Positions 34,865-44,537 of a stretch of 64,000 bases of DNA are shown here, piece by piece. The notes under the pieces were generated by a model, which was not told the DNA's origin, ran no database searches, and saw only the letters and a program-made list of their open reading frames with translations. Each line of letters opens with the position of its first letter. Positions within the stretch are counted from its first letter, which is position 1. The stretch comes from Bacillus sp. DTU_2020_1000418_1_SI_GHA_SEK_038 (GTDB taxonomy: Bacteria > Bacillota > Bacilli > Bacillales > Cytobacillaceae). Location of the stretch: NCBI RefSeq assembly GCF_032341175.1, contig NZ_CP135435.1, positions 744,001-808,000 of the forward strand, in the 5' to 3' direction. A program made the translations under genes and the position numbers.

Positions 34865-35674
34865 ATGTTAAATATTTATGAAGAGGATAATGTTACCTGT
34901 GCGGAAGCTATCATTTATAGATCTAATCGAAAAGAAAGGTCGGTTTATTCATTTTTAGTTGATGGCATGCTCATTGATACTGGAGCGAATTCTTTAGAAT
35001 CAGATCTTTTTACTTTTTATGAACAGTGTTCGTTTGATTTTGTTGTTTTAACCCATAGCCATGAAGATCATACGGGAAATGCCTCAAGGATACAAAGTGA
35101 AAGGAATGTCCCCATTTTTATTCACCCTAATGGAATCAATATTTGTGCCAAGCCTGGGTCTTATCCAGAATATAGGAAAAGGGTCTGGGGGGAAAGAAAG
35201 GAATTTACCGCTTTGCCCCTTGGGAAAACTATTCAATCTCGGCAATTTGAATGGGAGATAATTTATACACCAGGTCATGCGGACGACCATGTTGCATTGT
35301 TGAATAAGGCTACCGGAATACTGTTTTCCGGTGATTTATATTTAGATCCTAAAACAAAAATTCTCATGTATTTTGAGTCAGTACCAGTCATAATGAATTC
35401 TATTAGTAAATTACTCTCCTGTGATTTTGATACAATGTTTTGCTCCCATTCAGGTTATATCCCAGAAGGAAAAAAGCAGTTAAGGCAGAAATTGATCAAT
35501 TTAGAGTATTTATATGGGGAAGTTAAATATTTGTACAATAAGGGACTTTCCATCTCCGAAATTGATAATAAGCTGTTTTCAAAAAAACATCCTATAATCG
35601 AACTATCAAATGGAGAATTTGATACATTACATATTGTCACTTCCATTATTTCCGATGCTAAGAGTGAAAAATAG
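34865..35674 (+). CDS. MBL-fold metallo-hydrolase
   Basis: 269 residues from ATG 34865. Metallo-beta-lactamase motifs: LTHSHEDHTGNA (HxHxDH) near residue 63, PGHADDH near 138, LFSGDLYLD near 155, and CSHSGYIPEGK near 197. The C-terminal helices (YLYNKGLSISEIDNKLF) resemble a substrate-lid found in hydrolases of the glyoxalase II/LACTB2 type. It could act as a thioesterase in the neighbouring acyl-CoA pathway, but it lies after a terminator and has no sigma-54 site. Confidence 0.85.
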   Translation: MLNIYEEDNVTCAEAIIYRSNRKERSVYSFLVDGMLIDTGANSLESDLFTFYEQCSFDFVVLTHSHEDHTGNASRIQSERNVPIFIHPNGINICAKPGSYPEYRKRVWGERKEFTALPLGKTIQSRQFEWEIIYTPGHADDHVALLNKATGILFSGDLYLDPKTKILMYFESVPVIMNSISKLLSCDFDTMFCSHSGYIPEGKKQLRQKLINLEYLYGEVKYLYNKGLSISEIDNKLFSKKHPIIELSNGEFDTLHIVTSIISDAKSEK

Positions 35675-35929
35675 GAAAAAAGCATATATACAGGCGAAGA
35701 TACGAATTTATGGGGGGGAATGCACTCCCTTTAGGTTATTATCTCAATATAATGTTTTATATAGGCAATACTGCCTCGAATTCTCCAAGATGAAGAGGAG
35801 CTCTTTTGGCTATGCCCGTTGTTTGAGCTGTACATAAAGTATTTAATTCAAACTCGACCATTCAACCCGCTAATAAAGGGAAACCCAAAGGGCATATTAA
35901 GTTTATATTTAAAGTGGGAGGAAATAAAC

Positions 35930-37603
35930 TTGAGCACAAAAGAGAATGTGTTATCTATCTTTGCTTTAGGCGGCTTGAATGAAATCGGGAAAAATATGTA
36001 TGCAATCGAATATTCAAACGATATCGTCATAATTGACTGTGGAAATAAGTTTCCAGATGAAAGTTTATTGGGGATTGATTTGATTATCCCTGATATTTCT
36101 TACTTAGTTGAAAATAAAGATAAAGTCAGGGCTTTAATTGTCACACACGGGCATGAAGATCATATCGGTGGGATCCCATTTTTCTTGAAAAAATTGAATG
36201 TCCCTGTTTATGCCACACGCTTCACACTAGGATTAATTGAGATCAAATTAAAAGAACACAAACTTCTAAGAGAGAGTGAATTGGTTGAAATTAACTCAAA
36301 CTCAAAATTAAAAATCGGTGAAATGAGTGTGAACTTTTTCAAAGTGATCCATAGTATTCCTGATTGCTTGGGCATGGTCTTTCACACACCAGAGGGAAAT
36401 ATTGTACATACCGGCGACTTTAAGTTCGATTTAACCCCTGCGAATCATGAGCATGCGGATATTCATAAAATGGCAGAGATTGGTACAGAAGGCGTCTTAC
36501 TTCTACTGTCTGAAAGTACGAATGCAGAGCGTCCTGGTTTAACCCCATCTGAACAAATGGTAGGTGAACATGTGGACGCAGCTTTCATGAAAGCCAAACG
36601 TAAAGTGATTGTTTCTACCTTTGCTTCAAATATTAGTCGTGTTCAGCAAGTCGTAACTGCAGCATTTAAAACAAATCGAAAACTTGCGTTACTTGGGCGA
36701 AGTATGGTTAATGTTGTGGAGGTTGCGATGGAACGTGGTTATTTAACTGTTCCTGATGGAATGTTAATTGCTCCACAAGAAATTAATGAGATGCCCCCTG
36801 AAAAGGTAGCTATTTTATGCACGGGGAGTCAAGGGGAACCATTGGCTGCCCTTGCCCGCCTGTCCACGGGAAACTTTCGCGGAGTCGATATTTTGCCTGA
36901 AGATACGGTTATTCTTGCAGCAGGTCCAATACCAGGGAATGAACGTAATGTCACAAGTATCATCGACAACTTATTTACACTTGGTGCCAAAGTGATTTAT
37001 GGAACAGGAAGTTCATCCGGCATGCATGTTTCCGGCCATGGTTATCAAGAAGATTTAAAGCTAATGCTTACTTTAATGAAACCAAAATATTTTATCCCCA
37101 TTCACGGTGAATTTAGAATGCTGCATCATCATCGTTTGTTAGCGGAATCCGTTGGAGTAGAGAAAGGACACACGTTTATTATCAAAAATGGAGATGTGAT
37201 CGATATTGAAAATGGGATCGCCCGTCAAACTCGGACGGTACCAGTTGGAAACACATATGTAGACGATGGGGATGTCGGTAATGTAGGGGAATATGTATTA
37301 CGGGACAGAAAACAGCTCTCTGAGGACGGAATGTTTATGATTATTGTAACGATAAGCAAATCGGATAGAAAGCTGATGGCTGAACCCGAAACGATTTCTC
37401 GCGGATTTACAGATCACCGAGATTTTTCGGAGCTACGCAAAAACGTAAATGAACTCACTATAAAAACGGTCAACGAGCTACAAGAAGCCAATAGAAGCTC
37501 AAGGAATGCAATGAAAAAACAAATAAAAAAATCAATACGAGAATATCTATATACACAAACTAAGAAAAATCCAATGATTGTTCCTATACTTATTGAAATT
37601 TAG
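35930..37603 (+). CDS. Ribonuclease J family protein (MBL/beta-CASP)
   Basis: 557 residues from TTG 35930, with GGGAGGA at 35916-35922; the frame is open from 35819. FALGGLNEIGKNMYAIEY at the start and IVTHGHEDHIGGIPFFLKK (metal motif) near residue 70 are typical of RNase J1/J2. GRSMVNVVEVAMERGYL, CTGSQGEPLAALARLSTG and SGHGYQEDLKLML lie in the beta-CASP domain, and PKYFIPIHGEFRML supplies the final His. Length matches J1 (555). Normal Bacillus J1 and J2 genes have other neighbours, so this may be a third paralogue. Processes or degrades RNA 5' to 3'. Confidence 0.88.
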   Translation: MSTKENVLSIFALGGLNEIGKNMYAIEYSNDIVIIDCGNKFPDESLLGIDLIIPDISYLVENKDKVRALIVTHGHEDHIGGIPFFLKKLNVPVYATRFTLGLIEIKLKEHKLLRESELVEINSNSKLKIGEMSVNFFKVIHSIPDCLGMVFHTPEGNIVHTGDFKFDLTPANHEHADIHKMAEIGTEGVLLLLSESTNAERPGLTPSEQMVGEHVDAAFMKAKRKVIVSTFASNISRVQQVVTAAFKTNRKLALLGRSMVNVVEVAMERGYLTVPDGMLIAPQEINEMPPEKVAILCTGSQGEPLAALARLSTGNFRGVDILPEDTVILAAGPIPGNERNVTSIIDNLFTLGAKVIYGTGSSSGMHVSGHGYQEDLKLMLTLMKPKYFIPIHGEFRMLHHHRLLAESVGVEKGHTFIIKNGDVIDIENGIARQTRTVPVGNTYVDDGDVGNVGEYVLRDRKQLSEDGMFMIIVTISKSDRKLMAEPETISRGFTDHRDFSELRKNVNELTIKTVNELQEANRSSRNAMKKQIKKSIREYLYTQTKKNPMIVPILIEI

Positions 37604-37639
37604 CTGACAGAGCAGTTTAGTTTAAGAAGATAATAATAC

Positions 37640-37680
37640 GAAATAGAACTTCCAATTATTTGGGGGTTCTATTTTTTTAT
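37640..37680 (+). terminator. Terminator after RNase J gene
   Basis: AATAGAACTTCC pairs with GGGGGTTCTATT (one mismatch/wobble), followed by TTTTTTA. Confidence 0.8.
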
Positions 37681-37692
37681 TTAATATCAACC

Positions 37693-37869
37693 ATGTTGTG
37701 TAATCTATGTGGCTATATCTGTAAGAAAAGATGGTTGTTATGCCCTGCTTGTGGCAACAATAGGATGAATTATCATCTAATCATTTTACTTTTATTTACT
37801 ATCATTGGAATGATTATTGGATTTTTAAATTTTTCTATCTCTGAAGTTTTACGAAATAAACTAAAATAG
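37693..37869 (+). CDS. Possible small zinc-knuckle membrane protein
   Basis: 58 residues if begun at ATG 37693. CNLCGYICKKRWLLCPACG gives two CxxC pairs, followed by one transmembrane helix (LIILLLFTIIGMIIGFLNF). The longer open frame from 37660 runs through the terminator and is unlikely. No ribosome site is visible, so a real gene is uncertain, though the protein pattern is coherent. The region 37870-38133 has a short AAAAAGG/CCTTTTT hairpin and nothing else clear. Confidence 0.4.
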   Translation: MLCNLCGYICKKRWLLCPACGNNRMNYHLIILLLFTIIGMIIGFLNFSISEVLRNKLK

Positions 37870-38133
37870 TCTTATTTAACTATTGGGTGCGTTTCTTAAA
37901 AAGGAATGCCTTTTTCGATCCAATTAATAGGAAGTAAATGTTATTATTATATTAAAGAGGGTTGCTCTTCTATATAGGTGGAGAAAGCTTTAATACGATA
38001 TATACTACAATATTAAAAAAGGTAAACTTTGGAGGCACACCACTGCAATAAGACCTTTAACGAAATTAAGTTCTTGATATATCCCGTCAAGGACATATTA
38101 TGAAACAGTGCTTTTATAAAGGAGTTGTATAAA

Positions 38134-38801
38134 ATGGGTGAAAAAAAAGATACAGAAAAAAAAGCTCTTCAAAAGCAGAAAACATTCTACTTCAGATCAA
38201 TAGTAAAACTAAGCTAGGCGACTTACGAAAAATCGCGAAGGACATTAAAAAAGATCACGAACTAGCTATGGAACTTTGGTCAACCGAAGAGTTTTTGCCC
38301 AGACTATTAGCAATCTTAATTATGGACAGAAAACTTCTTTCACAAGATGTGCTACATAAGCTTGATAAGGATATGCAGACTCACACTTTTGATGAGCGAA
38401 ATAACTTAATGGATTGGTTAATGGCTAATCAGCTCACCAAAGACAAGAAGAAAATTGCATTGATGGAGTCATGGGAAAATAGTCCTTCTGCTCTTCAAAG
38501 GCGAGCTTTCTGGTATTATCAAGGGCGATTGAGATGGACTGGACAAACACCGCCTGATAACACCGCAGACCTGTTATCTGCAATAGAAGCTAATATTACG
38601 CAGGAAGAACCGGAAGTTCAATGGGCTATGAATTTCACCGCAGGCTGGATAGGCGTTTATGATGAAAAGAATCGTGCACGTTGTATTAAACTTGGTGAGA
38701 AAACGGGTCTTTACAAAGATGAAATAGTAGCAAAAGGATGTACTCCTAGCTATTTACCGGAGTTCATTACGATTGAAGTTAACAAACGACATAATAATTA
38801 G
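38134..38801 (+). pseudogene. DNA alkylation repair (AlkD-like) protein, frameshifted near the start
   Basis: ATG 38134 follows AAAGGAGTTG and gives MGEKKDTEKKALQK before leaving the good frame. The following frame reads AENILLQINSKTKLGDLRKI and continues to 38801 with MELWSTEEFLPRLLAILIMD, WYYQGRLRWTGQTPP and EVQWAMNFTAGWIGVYDEKN, characteristic of a HEAT-like COG4912 protein. One extra A in the AAAA near 38175 would join both parts. As it stands only a protein from an internal ATG (38268) could be made. Confidence 0.65.
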
Positions 38802-38840
38802 TTCGGATAGAGTAAACCAAAATAGTGAAATGACAGATAG

Positions 38841-38875
38841 AACAACGTATGAATATAAACGTTGTTTTTATTTGC
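38841..38875 (+). terminator. Terminator after AlkD-like gene
   Basis: AACAACGT pairs with ACGTTGTT around ATGAATATAA, then TTTATTT. Nearly the same sequence occurs at 57463-57493. Confidence 0.75.
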
Positions 38876-38920
38876 ACAAAAAAGGGCTTTTCATTTCAAA
38901 TGATGTTGTAACGATAATAG

Positions 38921-38949
38921 TGTACGGTACATAGTATAGTACAAATACT
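38921..38949 (+). promoter_or_regulatory. Palindromic operator candidates upstream of padR-like gene
   Basis: TGTACGGTACA (38921-38931) is a perfect palindrome around one G. AGTAT-N7-ATACT (38933-38949) follows. They lie just before the start at 38984 and may be autoregulatory PadR sites. Confidence 0.45.
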
Positions 38950-38983
38950 GTATGACATATAGCATGTAAAATGAGGTGGGTGA

Positions 38984-39331
38984 ATGAGTACTTTATTGAA
39001 TTCATTAATGACAGAACTTAGGAGAGGAACATTGACATTGGCCGTTTTAAGTCAATTGCGAAGACCCCAGTATGGATATTCACTTGTTCAGTTATTGGAG
39101 GAGTCGGGCATTAGCATTGATCAAAGTACTTTATATCCATTGCTTCGCCGTTTAGAAAAACAAGAGCTAGTCACAAGCAGTTGGGATACATCTGAGAGCA
39201 GACCGCGTAAGTATTATGTTTTAAGTGAATACGGACTGGAGATATTTTTACAGTTAAAAGAGGAATGGATTAAGAATTCGAAAGAACTTTATGGTTTATT
39301 AAAAGGGGATGAGGAAGATGAATTTAATTGA
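38984..39331 (+). CDS. PadR family transcriptional regulator
   Basis: 115 residues from ATG 38984. Winged helix with the family signature LRRGTLTLAVLSQLRRPQYG, YSLVQLLEESGISIDQSTLY, PLLRRLEKQELVTSSWDTSE and RKYYVLSEYGLEIFLQL. No long C-terminal domain, as in PadR-s1 members paired with HAAS membrane proteins. It overlaps the next gene by 14 bases, so the two are translationally coupled. Probably represses its own operon in response to envelope stress or a ligand. Confidence 0.9.
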   Translation: MSTLLNSLMTELRRGTLTLAVLSQLRRPQYGYSLVQLLEESGISIDQSTLYPLLRRLEKQELVTSSWDTSESRPRKYYVLSEYGLEIFLQLKEEWIKNSKELYGLLKGDEEDEFN

Positions 39332-40316
39332 GGTTTATATTCAAGAAGTCACTCGCAGGCTGCCTGAGAAAAGCCGTTCGGATATTGCTCTCGAACTGCG
39401 TTCAACTATTGAGGATATGCTGCCTGATGATCACAGCGAGGAAGATGTAAAGGCAGTCCTTGAAAAATTAGGGAATCCGGCAGCGTTAGCGAGCGGTTAT
39501 CGAGACCAGCCCATGCATCTCATAGGCCCACGCTATTTTGACGTATATGTCTCGTTATTAAAAATGATTTTACCAATTGCTGCTGTGGTTGCGCTGATTT
39601 CTATGATTGCCAAATATTTTATTGGCTATAATGGGGAAGAGGGTATTGTAAATGTTGTTCTTACTATTATGGGTGAAGGGGTATGGAAAATAATTGAGGT
39701 GGGCATTCAAACCTTTTTCTGGCTAACGCTTGTTTTCGCTCTTATAGAAAGAATGGATAAAGGAAAAGACCAACAGCCGTTATCGGCAAGTTTTAAAAAA
39801 TGGACACCTGATGATTTGAAAAATATCTCTTATATTCCTAAGAAAAAAGCTATTAAAAAGTGCGAAGTATTTGGAAGTTTCATGTGGACAGCGATTTGGG
39901 CCACCCTTTATTTTTATGCGAATCACCTTGTAGGTATTTATAGAGGAGGCGGAGATCAACTTGAATTCAAAATTCCGGCTTTTAATCAGGAGGTTTTATT
40001 TCAATATTGGCCAGTTGTTCTTATTGTCATCGCTCTTGAGATTATTCTAGCACTCTATAAATTAATCAAAGGGCAATGGACCAAAAAAATAGCCATCTTC
40101 AACACGGCAGTCGAGCTGTTCGCAACCATTGTATTCATTGTTATTTTCAGCAATCCGAATGTATTGCACCTAGAATTTATTACGTATATGTCTGAATTAT
40201 TTACTTCAACAGCCAAGCAATTTGAAACGTGGGTAATAAGTGGTGTGATGATCATATTTATAATAACTGCGGTAATAAATATTATCGAGGGGTTTCGTAA
40301 GGCTAGAATTCGTTAA
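39318..40316 (+). CDS. HAAS-domain membrane protein
   Basis: 332 residues from ATG 39318. Residues 1-75 form a HAAS/DUF1700-like helical domain (YIQEVTRRLPEKSRSDIALE, EDVKAVLEKLGNPAALA) followed by six hydrophobic helices at about 85-105, 118-140, 190-210, 235-255, 267-285 and 305-325. HAAS proteins are partners of PadR-like regulators. The two genes overlap (start inside the PadR 3' end). Function unknown. The 475 bases after it hold no gene apart from a dispersed repeat. Confidence 0.85.
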   Translation: MNLIEVYIQEVTRRLPEKSRSDIALELRSTIEDMLPDDHSEEDVKAVLEKLGNPAALASGYRDQPMHLIGPRYFDVYVSLLKMILPIAAVVALISMIAKYFIGYNGEEGIVNVVLTIMGEGVWKIIEVGIQTFFWLTLVFALIERMDKGKDQQPLSASFKKWTPDDLKNISYIPKKKAIKKCEVFGSFMWTAIWATLYFYANHLVGIYRGGGDQLEFKIPAFNQEVLFQYWPVVLIVIALEIILALYKLIKGQWTKKIAIFNTAVELFATIVFIVIFSNPNVLHLEFITYMSELFTSTAKQFETWVISGVMIIFIITAVINIIEGFRKARIR

Positions 40317-40605
40317 TATATTTGTTTATTAAACTAACAATACATTACTTTTATTTCGGGATAATCATATTCTTGTGGTAAATAAGATCACTTTTTACAA
40401 AGAATAGAGATAGCACAATTATTTCTGCATACTTTCTATTTTATTATTCCTCTTTATTCTTCAACACTCGGCGCTATCTTCGAATAGAAAAACTAATTTT
40501 TTTACAAAAATAAATGAATTCGGGTCTCTTGAAATCCTTCACATTTTGATAATCCATTTTCTTTATATTTTTTTACCTCAATTTAGTGCTTTTTATAAAA
40601 TAGTC

Positions 40606-40652
40606 AATTTTCAAAAATCGGGCGCATATCTGTAGAAAGAAATGCGCTCTCC
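40606..40652. repeat. Dispersed imperfect palindromic repeat, copy 3
   Basis: CAAAAATCGGGCGCATATCT then GTAGAAAGAAATGCGCTCTC; GAATGCGC-type arms pair around TCTGTAGAAAG. Same family as the copies at 11191 and 12045. Confidence 0.55.
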
Positions 40653-40791
40653 TTAATAAATCGGGCCAGATTATTGAATAAACACTCAGCAGATTTTATG
40701 ATAATCGTATAGCGATTGTGAAGGTAAGTACTGAAAGGGCAGGTAATGGAATAGTAAATTGATAAAATAAAGCTACAAGGAGGATGTTGAA

Positions 40792-40991
40792 ATGGTCATA
40801 CAAGCTAATATGTCACCCGAGGCAATTGTTGAAGTTTGGGAAGTTACCGCCGATATTTTCCCAAATACAAAATTCCACTTACAAAAAAGACTTTAGAAGC
40901 ATTAGTTGAAAAGGAACAGCTAAATACGCTTCTTCAGGAATTAAATGCTGCTGTTGGCAGTTCTACTGCTACCTGTATAGAAGGTGGCTGA
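40792..40991 (+). pseudogene. Small DUF1858-like protein, frameshifted
   Basis: ATG 40792 follows AAGGAGGA. The first frame reads MVIQANMSPEAIVEVWEVTA, DIFPNT..., and stops at about 40896. The other frame continues as YKIPLTKKTLEALVEKEQLN, TLLQELNAAVGSSTATCIEGG to TGA 40989-40991. Adding one A in the AAA near 40863-40865 gives a 66-residue protein with the pattern of DUF1858/ScdA-N-type helices (aim: ...IFxKYxIPL). Real frameshift or base-calling error cannot be told apart. Confidence 0.55.
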
Positions 40992-41057
40992 CAAATGCCA
41001 TCTAAAAAGGAGTAGTTTACTCCTTGATTGAACATAAAAAGAAAGGTGTTGTATGTA

Positions 41058-41441
41058 ATGAGTACATCTAAAATAATTATGAAAAATACCACGCCAATAC
41101 TTCGGATTTTTGACGAGGAGAAAGCCAAAGAATTTTATTTGGCTTTCTTGGAATTTGTTTTGGATTGGGAGCATCGATTTGAAGATGATTTACCTTTATA
41201 CATGCAGATTTCATATGGCAATTGTATTATTCATCTTTCAGAGCATCATGGAGATTGCTGTCCTGGAGGTGCGATAAGAATCGAAGTAGAAAATTTAGAA
41301 TTACTCCATTCAAACCTTATATCAAAGAAATATAAATATGCTCGCCCTTGCATAGATACAACCCCTTGGAATTCTCGAGAGGTTAGCATTGGAGACCCAT
41401 TCGGAAATAGAATTGTCTTTTTTGAGAACCTTCAAAAATAA
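41058..41441 (+). CDS. Glyoxalase/bleomycin resistance-like (VOC) protein
   Basis: 127 residues from ATG 41058 (AAAGGTG upstream; the open frame begins at 41028). TTPILRIFDEEKAKEFYLAF is the first beta-alpha unit; later CIIHLSEHHGDCCPGGAIRI and SREVSIGDPFGNRIVFFENL. The DPFGN..F ending is typical of bleomycin-resistance-like VOC proteins, in which drug binding rather than catalysis occurs. Function unproven. Confidence 0.85.
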   Translation: MSTSKIIMKNTTPILRIFDEEKAKEFYLAFLEFVLDWEHRFEDDLPLYMQISYGNCIIHLSEHHGDCCPGGAIRIEVENLELLHSNLISKKYKYARPCIDTTPWNSREVSIGDPFGNRIVFFENLQK

Positions 41442-41486
41442 CATTGCTATTTTCATCGTACATAAACTTTATTATATGTATGCTTC

Positions 41487-41530
41487 TTGAAATAACGAGG
41501 GCGGTAATCGGACAAGGATTAACGCTTTTT
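41487..41530. repeat. Degenerate dispersed palindromic repeat, copy 4
   Basis: GAAATAACGAGGGCGGTAAT followed by CGGACAAGGATTAACGCTTTTT, sharing the ACAAGGA..A-CGCT half of the family. Confidence 0.4.
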
Positions 41531-41612
41531 ATATTGAAGTTATTAAGCTAATGAAGCAGGATACTAAAAAAGAAGTATAAAATGAGGAGAGGTATCTAAA
41601 ATTTCTTAAAAG

Positions 41613-41652
41613 TGCCTGTATCTATAATTACATAGTAATCAAAGATACAGGC
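41613..41652. terminator. Terminator between VOC and LRR genes
   Basis: GCCTGTATCT (41613-41622) pairs with AGATACAGGC (41643-41652), then TTTATATTT. Usable on both strands. Confidence 0.75.
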
Positions 41653-41741
41653 TTTATATTTAGTAACTTAATTTCCAAATTTATTTAAATAATTAAAGAC
41701 CGTGATATCTGTATAATTTAAAGTTGAGCGGAGCCAGATCT

Positions 41742-44357
41742 CTATTTTACTTGTGCCAGCACTGCCTTTGATGGTGTTTCGTATTTCACATAACCCTTTA
41801 TGTTTGTGATATAGAGGCTTGCCCCTAAGCCATATTGTCCGCCATACTTGCTGTCATAGCGGTAGACTCGGTATGCTTCTCCAGGTTTTAACACACGTAC
41901 GAAAACTAGCTTATCACCTTCGCGCTTCCAAAGATTGATCCTTTTCGTTATGGTAACGAGTCCGATTTGTCCCTTTTTCAGCTCCAAACCTTTCCAAAAG
42001 ACAGGCTTTTGTTGTTTCATTTCTCCCATTATTGGCAGAGTAACAACAATTCTTCCTTCTTTGCTTTTATTTTCAAATTTATCCTCAGCAATAGCCGTAA
42101 AAATATCTCCTAGGCTTGGAGCCTTAATTGTGTACTTGAAAACTCCATTCTGATCTGCGAAAGTATCCACGATAAACGTAGACTTTTTATAGATTGTAAC
42201 TTTTGCATTGGCCTCTGTTTTTCCACTAATTTGCCTTGAATCACTTGTCACAGAATCAAATGCAGGCACAGTAGGCGGCGTTATATCACGAACAGTCATA
42301 CTGAAATAATCGCTCTCCCGTTCGTCCTCATTTTTCGTGAAAAATATTAGGGAATAACCACCTGGCAGCTTTCCTGTATAGAACTTAAATGTTCCATCAG
42401 GATTCACCTTCTGGGATTGGTCCCGAAATAATCCATCTTTTCTTTCAGCTGTAACATAAACAGTCGTATTAGGCTCTGCATTTCCTGTAATATATTCATT
42501 TTGATCGGTTATAGAATCTATATTTGGCATCTGGGGCTTTTCCGATTTATAAATTGGCACGGTAATCGTATTGCTTTTAATCCCGAGTTTTGATTCTGCC
42601 CAAACCTGTAATTCCGTTAATCCCTCAAGGTTTGGCAGAGCAAATGTAAGTGTGCCGGAAGGTTCAACGACTGCAATTACCTTGCCATTTCCAGCTACAA
42701 CCACTTTGTCTTCCTCCCCGTAGGCAGTTACGGTCATCTTGTTCGTTTGTAGCGTCACATCCCGATGAATCGAAGGATCTAGGGGTTTATAGTATTTATC
42801 CTTGACAGTTAACAGGAAGGAATGTGAAAAATAAGGATCTGTTGAACCTATAATAGAGCAGGTAACGGTTGTTGTCCCTGGTTTTTTTGCTAAAATATTT
42901 CCGTTTTCCGTTCTTTCTGCCACCTCTGGGTCTGAAAAAGTTATTGTCAAATCTTTGGAGTGGATACTATCTATCCATTCCTCATCCGAATACTTTGATA
43001 AAATAGATCCGTCTGTCACAGAGCCAATAGCCAATTCTAACGGTTTTGGCTTACCTATTTGATATTGTGGATATCCAACAAACTTTGCTGGATTTTGTTC
43101 ATCTGAGACATCAATCAAATTATGTTTGGCTAACAATGATTGCAATACTGGGAGCTTGGTCATTTCACTGATAGAATGGATATAGTTCGATTCCGCATGA
43201 ATCGTCTCCAATGAAGGGAATAGACTAGCATGCTCTCCTAGTATATTGATATTGGTAATATTATTGCCATCTACATCCAGTTCCTTTAAATGTTGATATG
43301 GAATATCTGTTTGAACAAGCTGAGATAAATCGGCAATCTCATTTCCTCTCATATTTATTTTTTCAATGGCCGGAAATAGATAAGACAGTTTTTCGGCCCC
43401 ATCAATGGCAGAAAGTTGATTATAGCTTATATCTATATTACTTAGGTGGATCAAAGGTTTATTTATTGCACTGAATAAGGACCTAGTATCCTTTAATGAA
43501 TATAATAATTTTAACTCCTCTAATCTTGGCATATCGTTAAGGAAATCATAATTTCCTTGGATACCAGTCAATCGTAGGTATTTAAGTTTTGTTAACTTTT
43601 TTAAGTCATCTCCCTGAATGACTTTTGGTTTATCAATAAAATTAAAGATTGATAATGATTCTAGATTAGGCAGGGAATGTAAAAAACGAAAGCTGCCATT
43701 ATAAGACAAAGATAATTCTATCAACTGCGGTGCTTTTGTCAATTCACTATAATCAGGAATTGAGACATCATTTATTTTTAATGTCTTAAGCTGTTGCATC
43801 CTTTCAATTCCAGCAAGTGAGGTAACTTTATTTCCGCTAAGTTGAAGGTTTTGTAGGTTTTTTATTGAAGAGATCGTAAGCAACGGTTGATTATGAGCAG
43901 CGTTGATCGTTAAATCTTTCAAATTCGGAAGTGCACTTAGCGGAGAGAAATCATTTGCGTATGTATCAAATAATTGCAAACTCTCTAAACTTTTTAACTT
44001 TGAAAGCGGTTTAAGATCTGTAATGCGGCCGCTTGCATGGGAGTTTTGAATGGTTATTTGTTTAATGGGCAAATCAGCCAGTTTCTCCATCCCTTTAAAT
44101 GTTGTGACATCTCCAGAATACCAATTTCCAAGCGTTATGGAGTAATTATTTTTCTCCAAACAGGTGGATATTCGTTCAATGGTGATATCCTTGTTATTTT
44201 GGCGGTCGCAAGAGTAAGCATAATACTCTAACCCTTCTTGAAGCTTGGGATCTTCTAATTGTATAACCGTATTCCCAGCCAAATCAGAAGCATATACAAG
44301 TGACTGTGAACCCAGTAAGAATAATGCAGAAATAATGGATAAAATAGTACGCTTCAT
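41742..44357 (-). CDS. Secreted leucine-rich repeat and Ig-like domain protein
   Basis: 871 residues from ATG 44357. Signal peptide at 1-23 (MKRTILSIISALFLLGSQSL). About residues 85-430 hold irregular leucine-rich repeats (LSKLKSLESLQLFDTYANDF; SSIKNLQNLQLSGNKVTSLA; KELDVDGNNITNINIL). A Big_2-like segment with TVTCSIIG is near 500, then two bacterial Ig-like modules (SITDQNEYITGNAEPNTTVY; SVTSDSRQISGKTEANAKVT), and a C-terminal beta domain of SH3-like type. No LPxTG or S-layer motif, so it is probably released or bound by the C-terminal domain. Likely adhesin or wall-associated. Single gene. Confidence 0.83.
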   Translation of the reverse strand: MKRTILSIISALFLLGSQSLVYASDLAGNTVIQLEDPKLQEGLEYYAYSCDRQNNKDITIERISTCLEKNNYSITLGNWYSGDVTTFKGMEKLADLPIKQITIQNSHASGRITDLKPLSKLKSLESLQLFDTYANDFSPLSALPNLKDLTINAAHNQPLLTISSIKNLQNLQLSGNKVTSLAGIERMQQLKTLKINDVSIPDYSELTKAPQLIELSLSYNGSFRFLHSLPNLESLSIFNFIDKPKVIQGDDLKKLTKLKYLRLTGIQGNYDFLNDMPRLEELKLLYSLKDTRSLFSAINKPLIHLSNIDISYNQLSAIDGAEKLSYLFPAIEKINMRGNEIADLSQLVQTDIPYQHLKELDVDGNNITNINILGEHASLFPSLETIHAESNYIHSISEMTKLPVLQSLLAKHNLIDVSDEQNPAKFVGYPQYQIGKPKPLELAIGSVTDGSILSKYSDEEWIDSIHSKDLTITFSDPEVAERTENGNILAKKPGTTTVTCSIIGSTDPYFSHSFLLTVKDKYYKPLDPSIHRDVTLQTNKMTVTAYGEEDKVVVAGNGKVIAVVEPSGTLTFALPNLEGLTELQVWAESKLGIKSNTITVPIYKSEKPQMPNIDSITDQNEYITGNAEPNTTVYVTAERKDGLFRDQSQKVNPDGTFKFYTGKLPGGYSLIFFTKNEDERESDYFSMTVRDITPPTVPAFDSVTSDSRQISGKTEANAKVTIYKKSTFIVDTFADQNGVFKYTIKAPSLGDIFTAIAEDKFENKSKEGRIVVTLPIMGEMKQQKPVFWKGLELKKGQIGLVTITKRINLWKREGDKLVFVRVLKPGEAYRVYRYDSKYGGQYGLGASLYITNIKGYVKYETPSKAVLAQVK

Positions 44358-44537
44358 ATAAGTCTTCCCCCTGAAATCATATATAGTTAACGCTATTATC
44401 TTTGAAAATTAGGGCAATAGATATAGGAAAAAAATGGGCTTTAAAAAAGAAACTCAGTATTTTTGAAGAAGGAAAACATATTTATAGGTGGTATATTATT
44501 ACAAAAAAGATAATTGTAAAAAGGTAGGGATCGAAGA

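Noticed and set aside
35819..35929. N-terminal extension of the RNase J gene
   Set aside because: RNase J homology begins at FALGGLNEIG and a GGGAGGA site supports TTG 35930.
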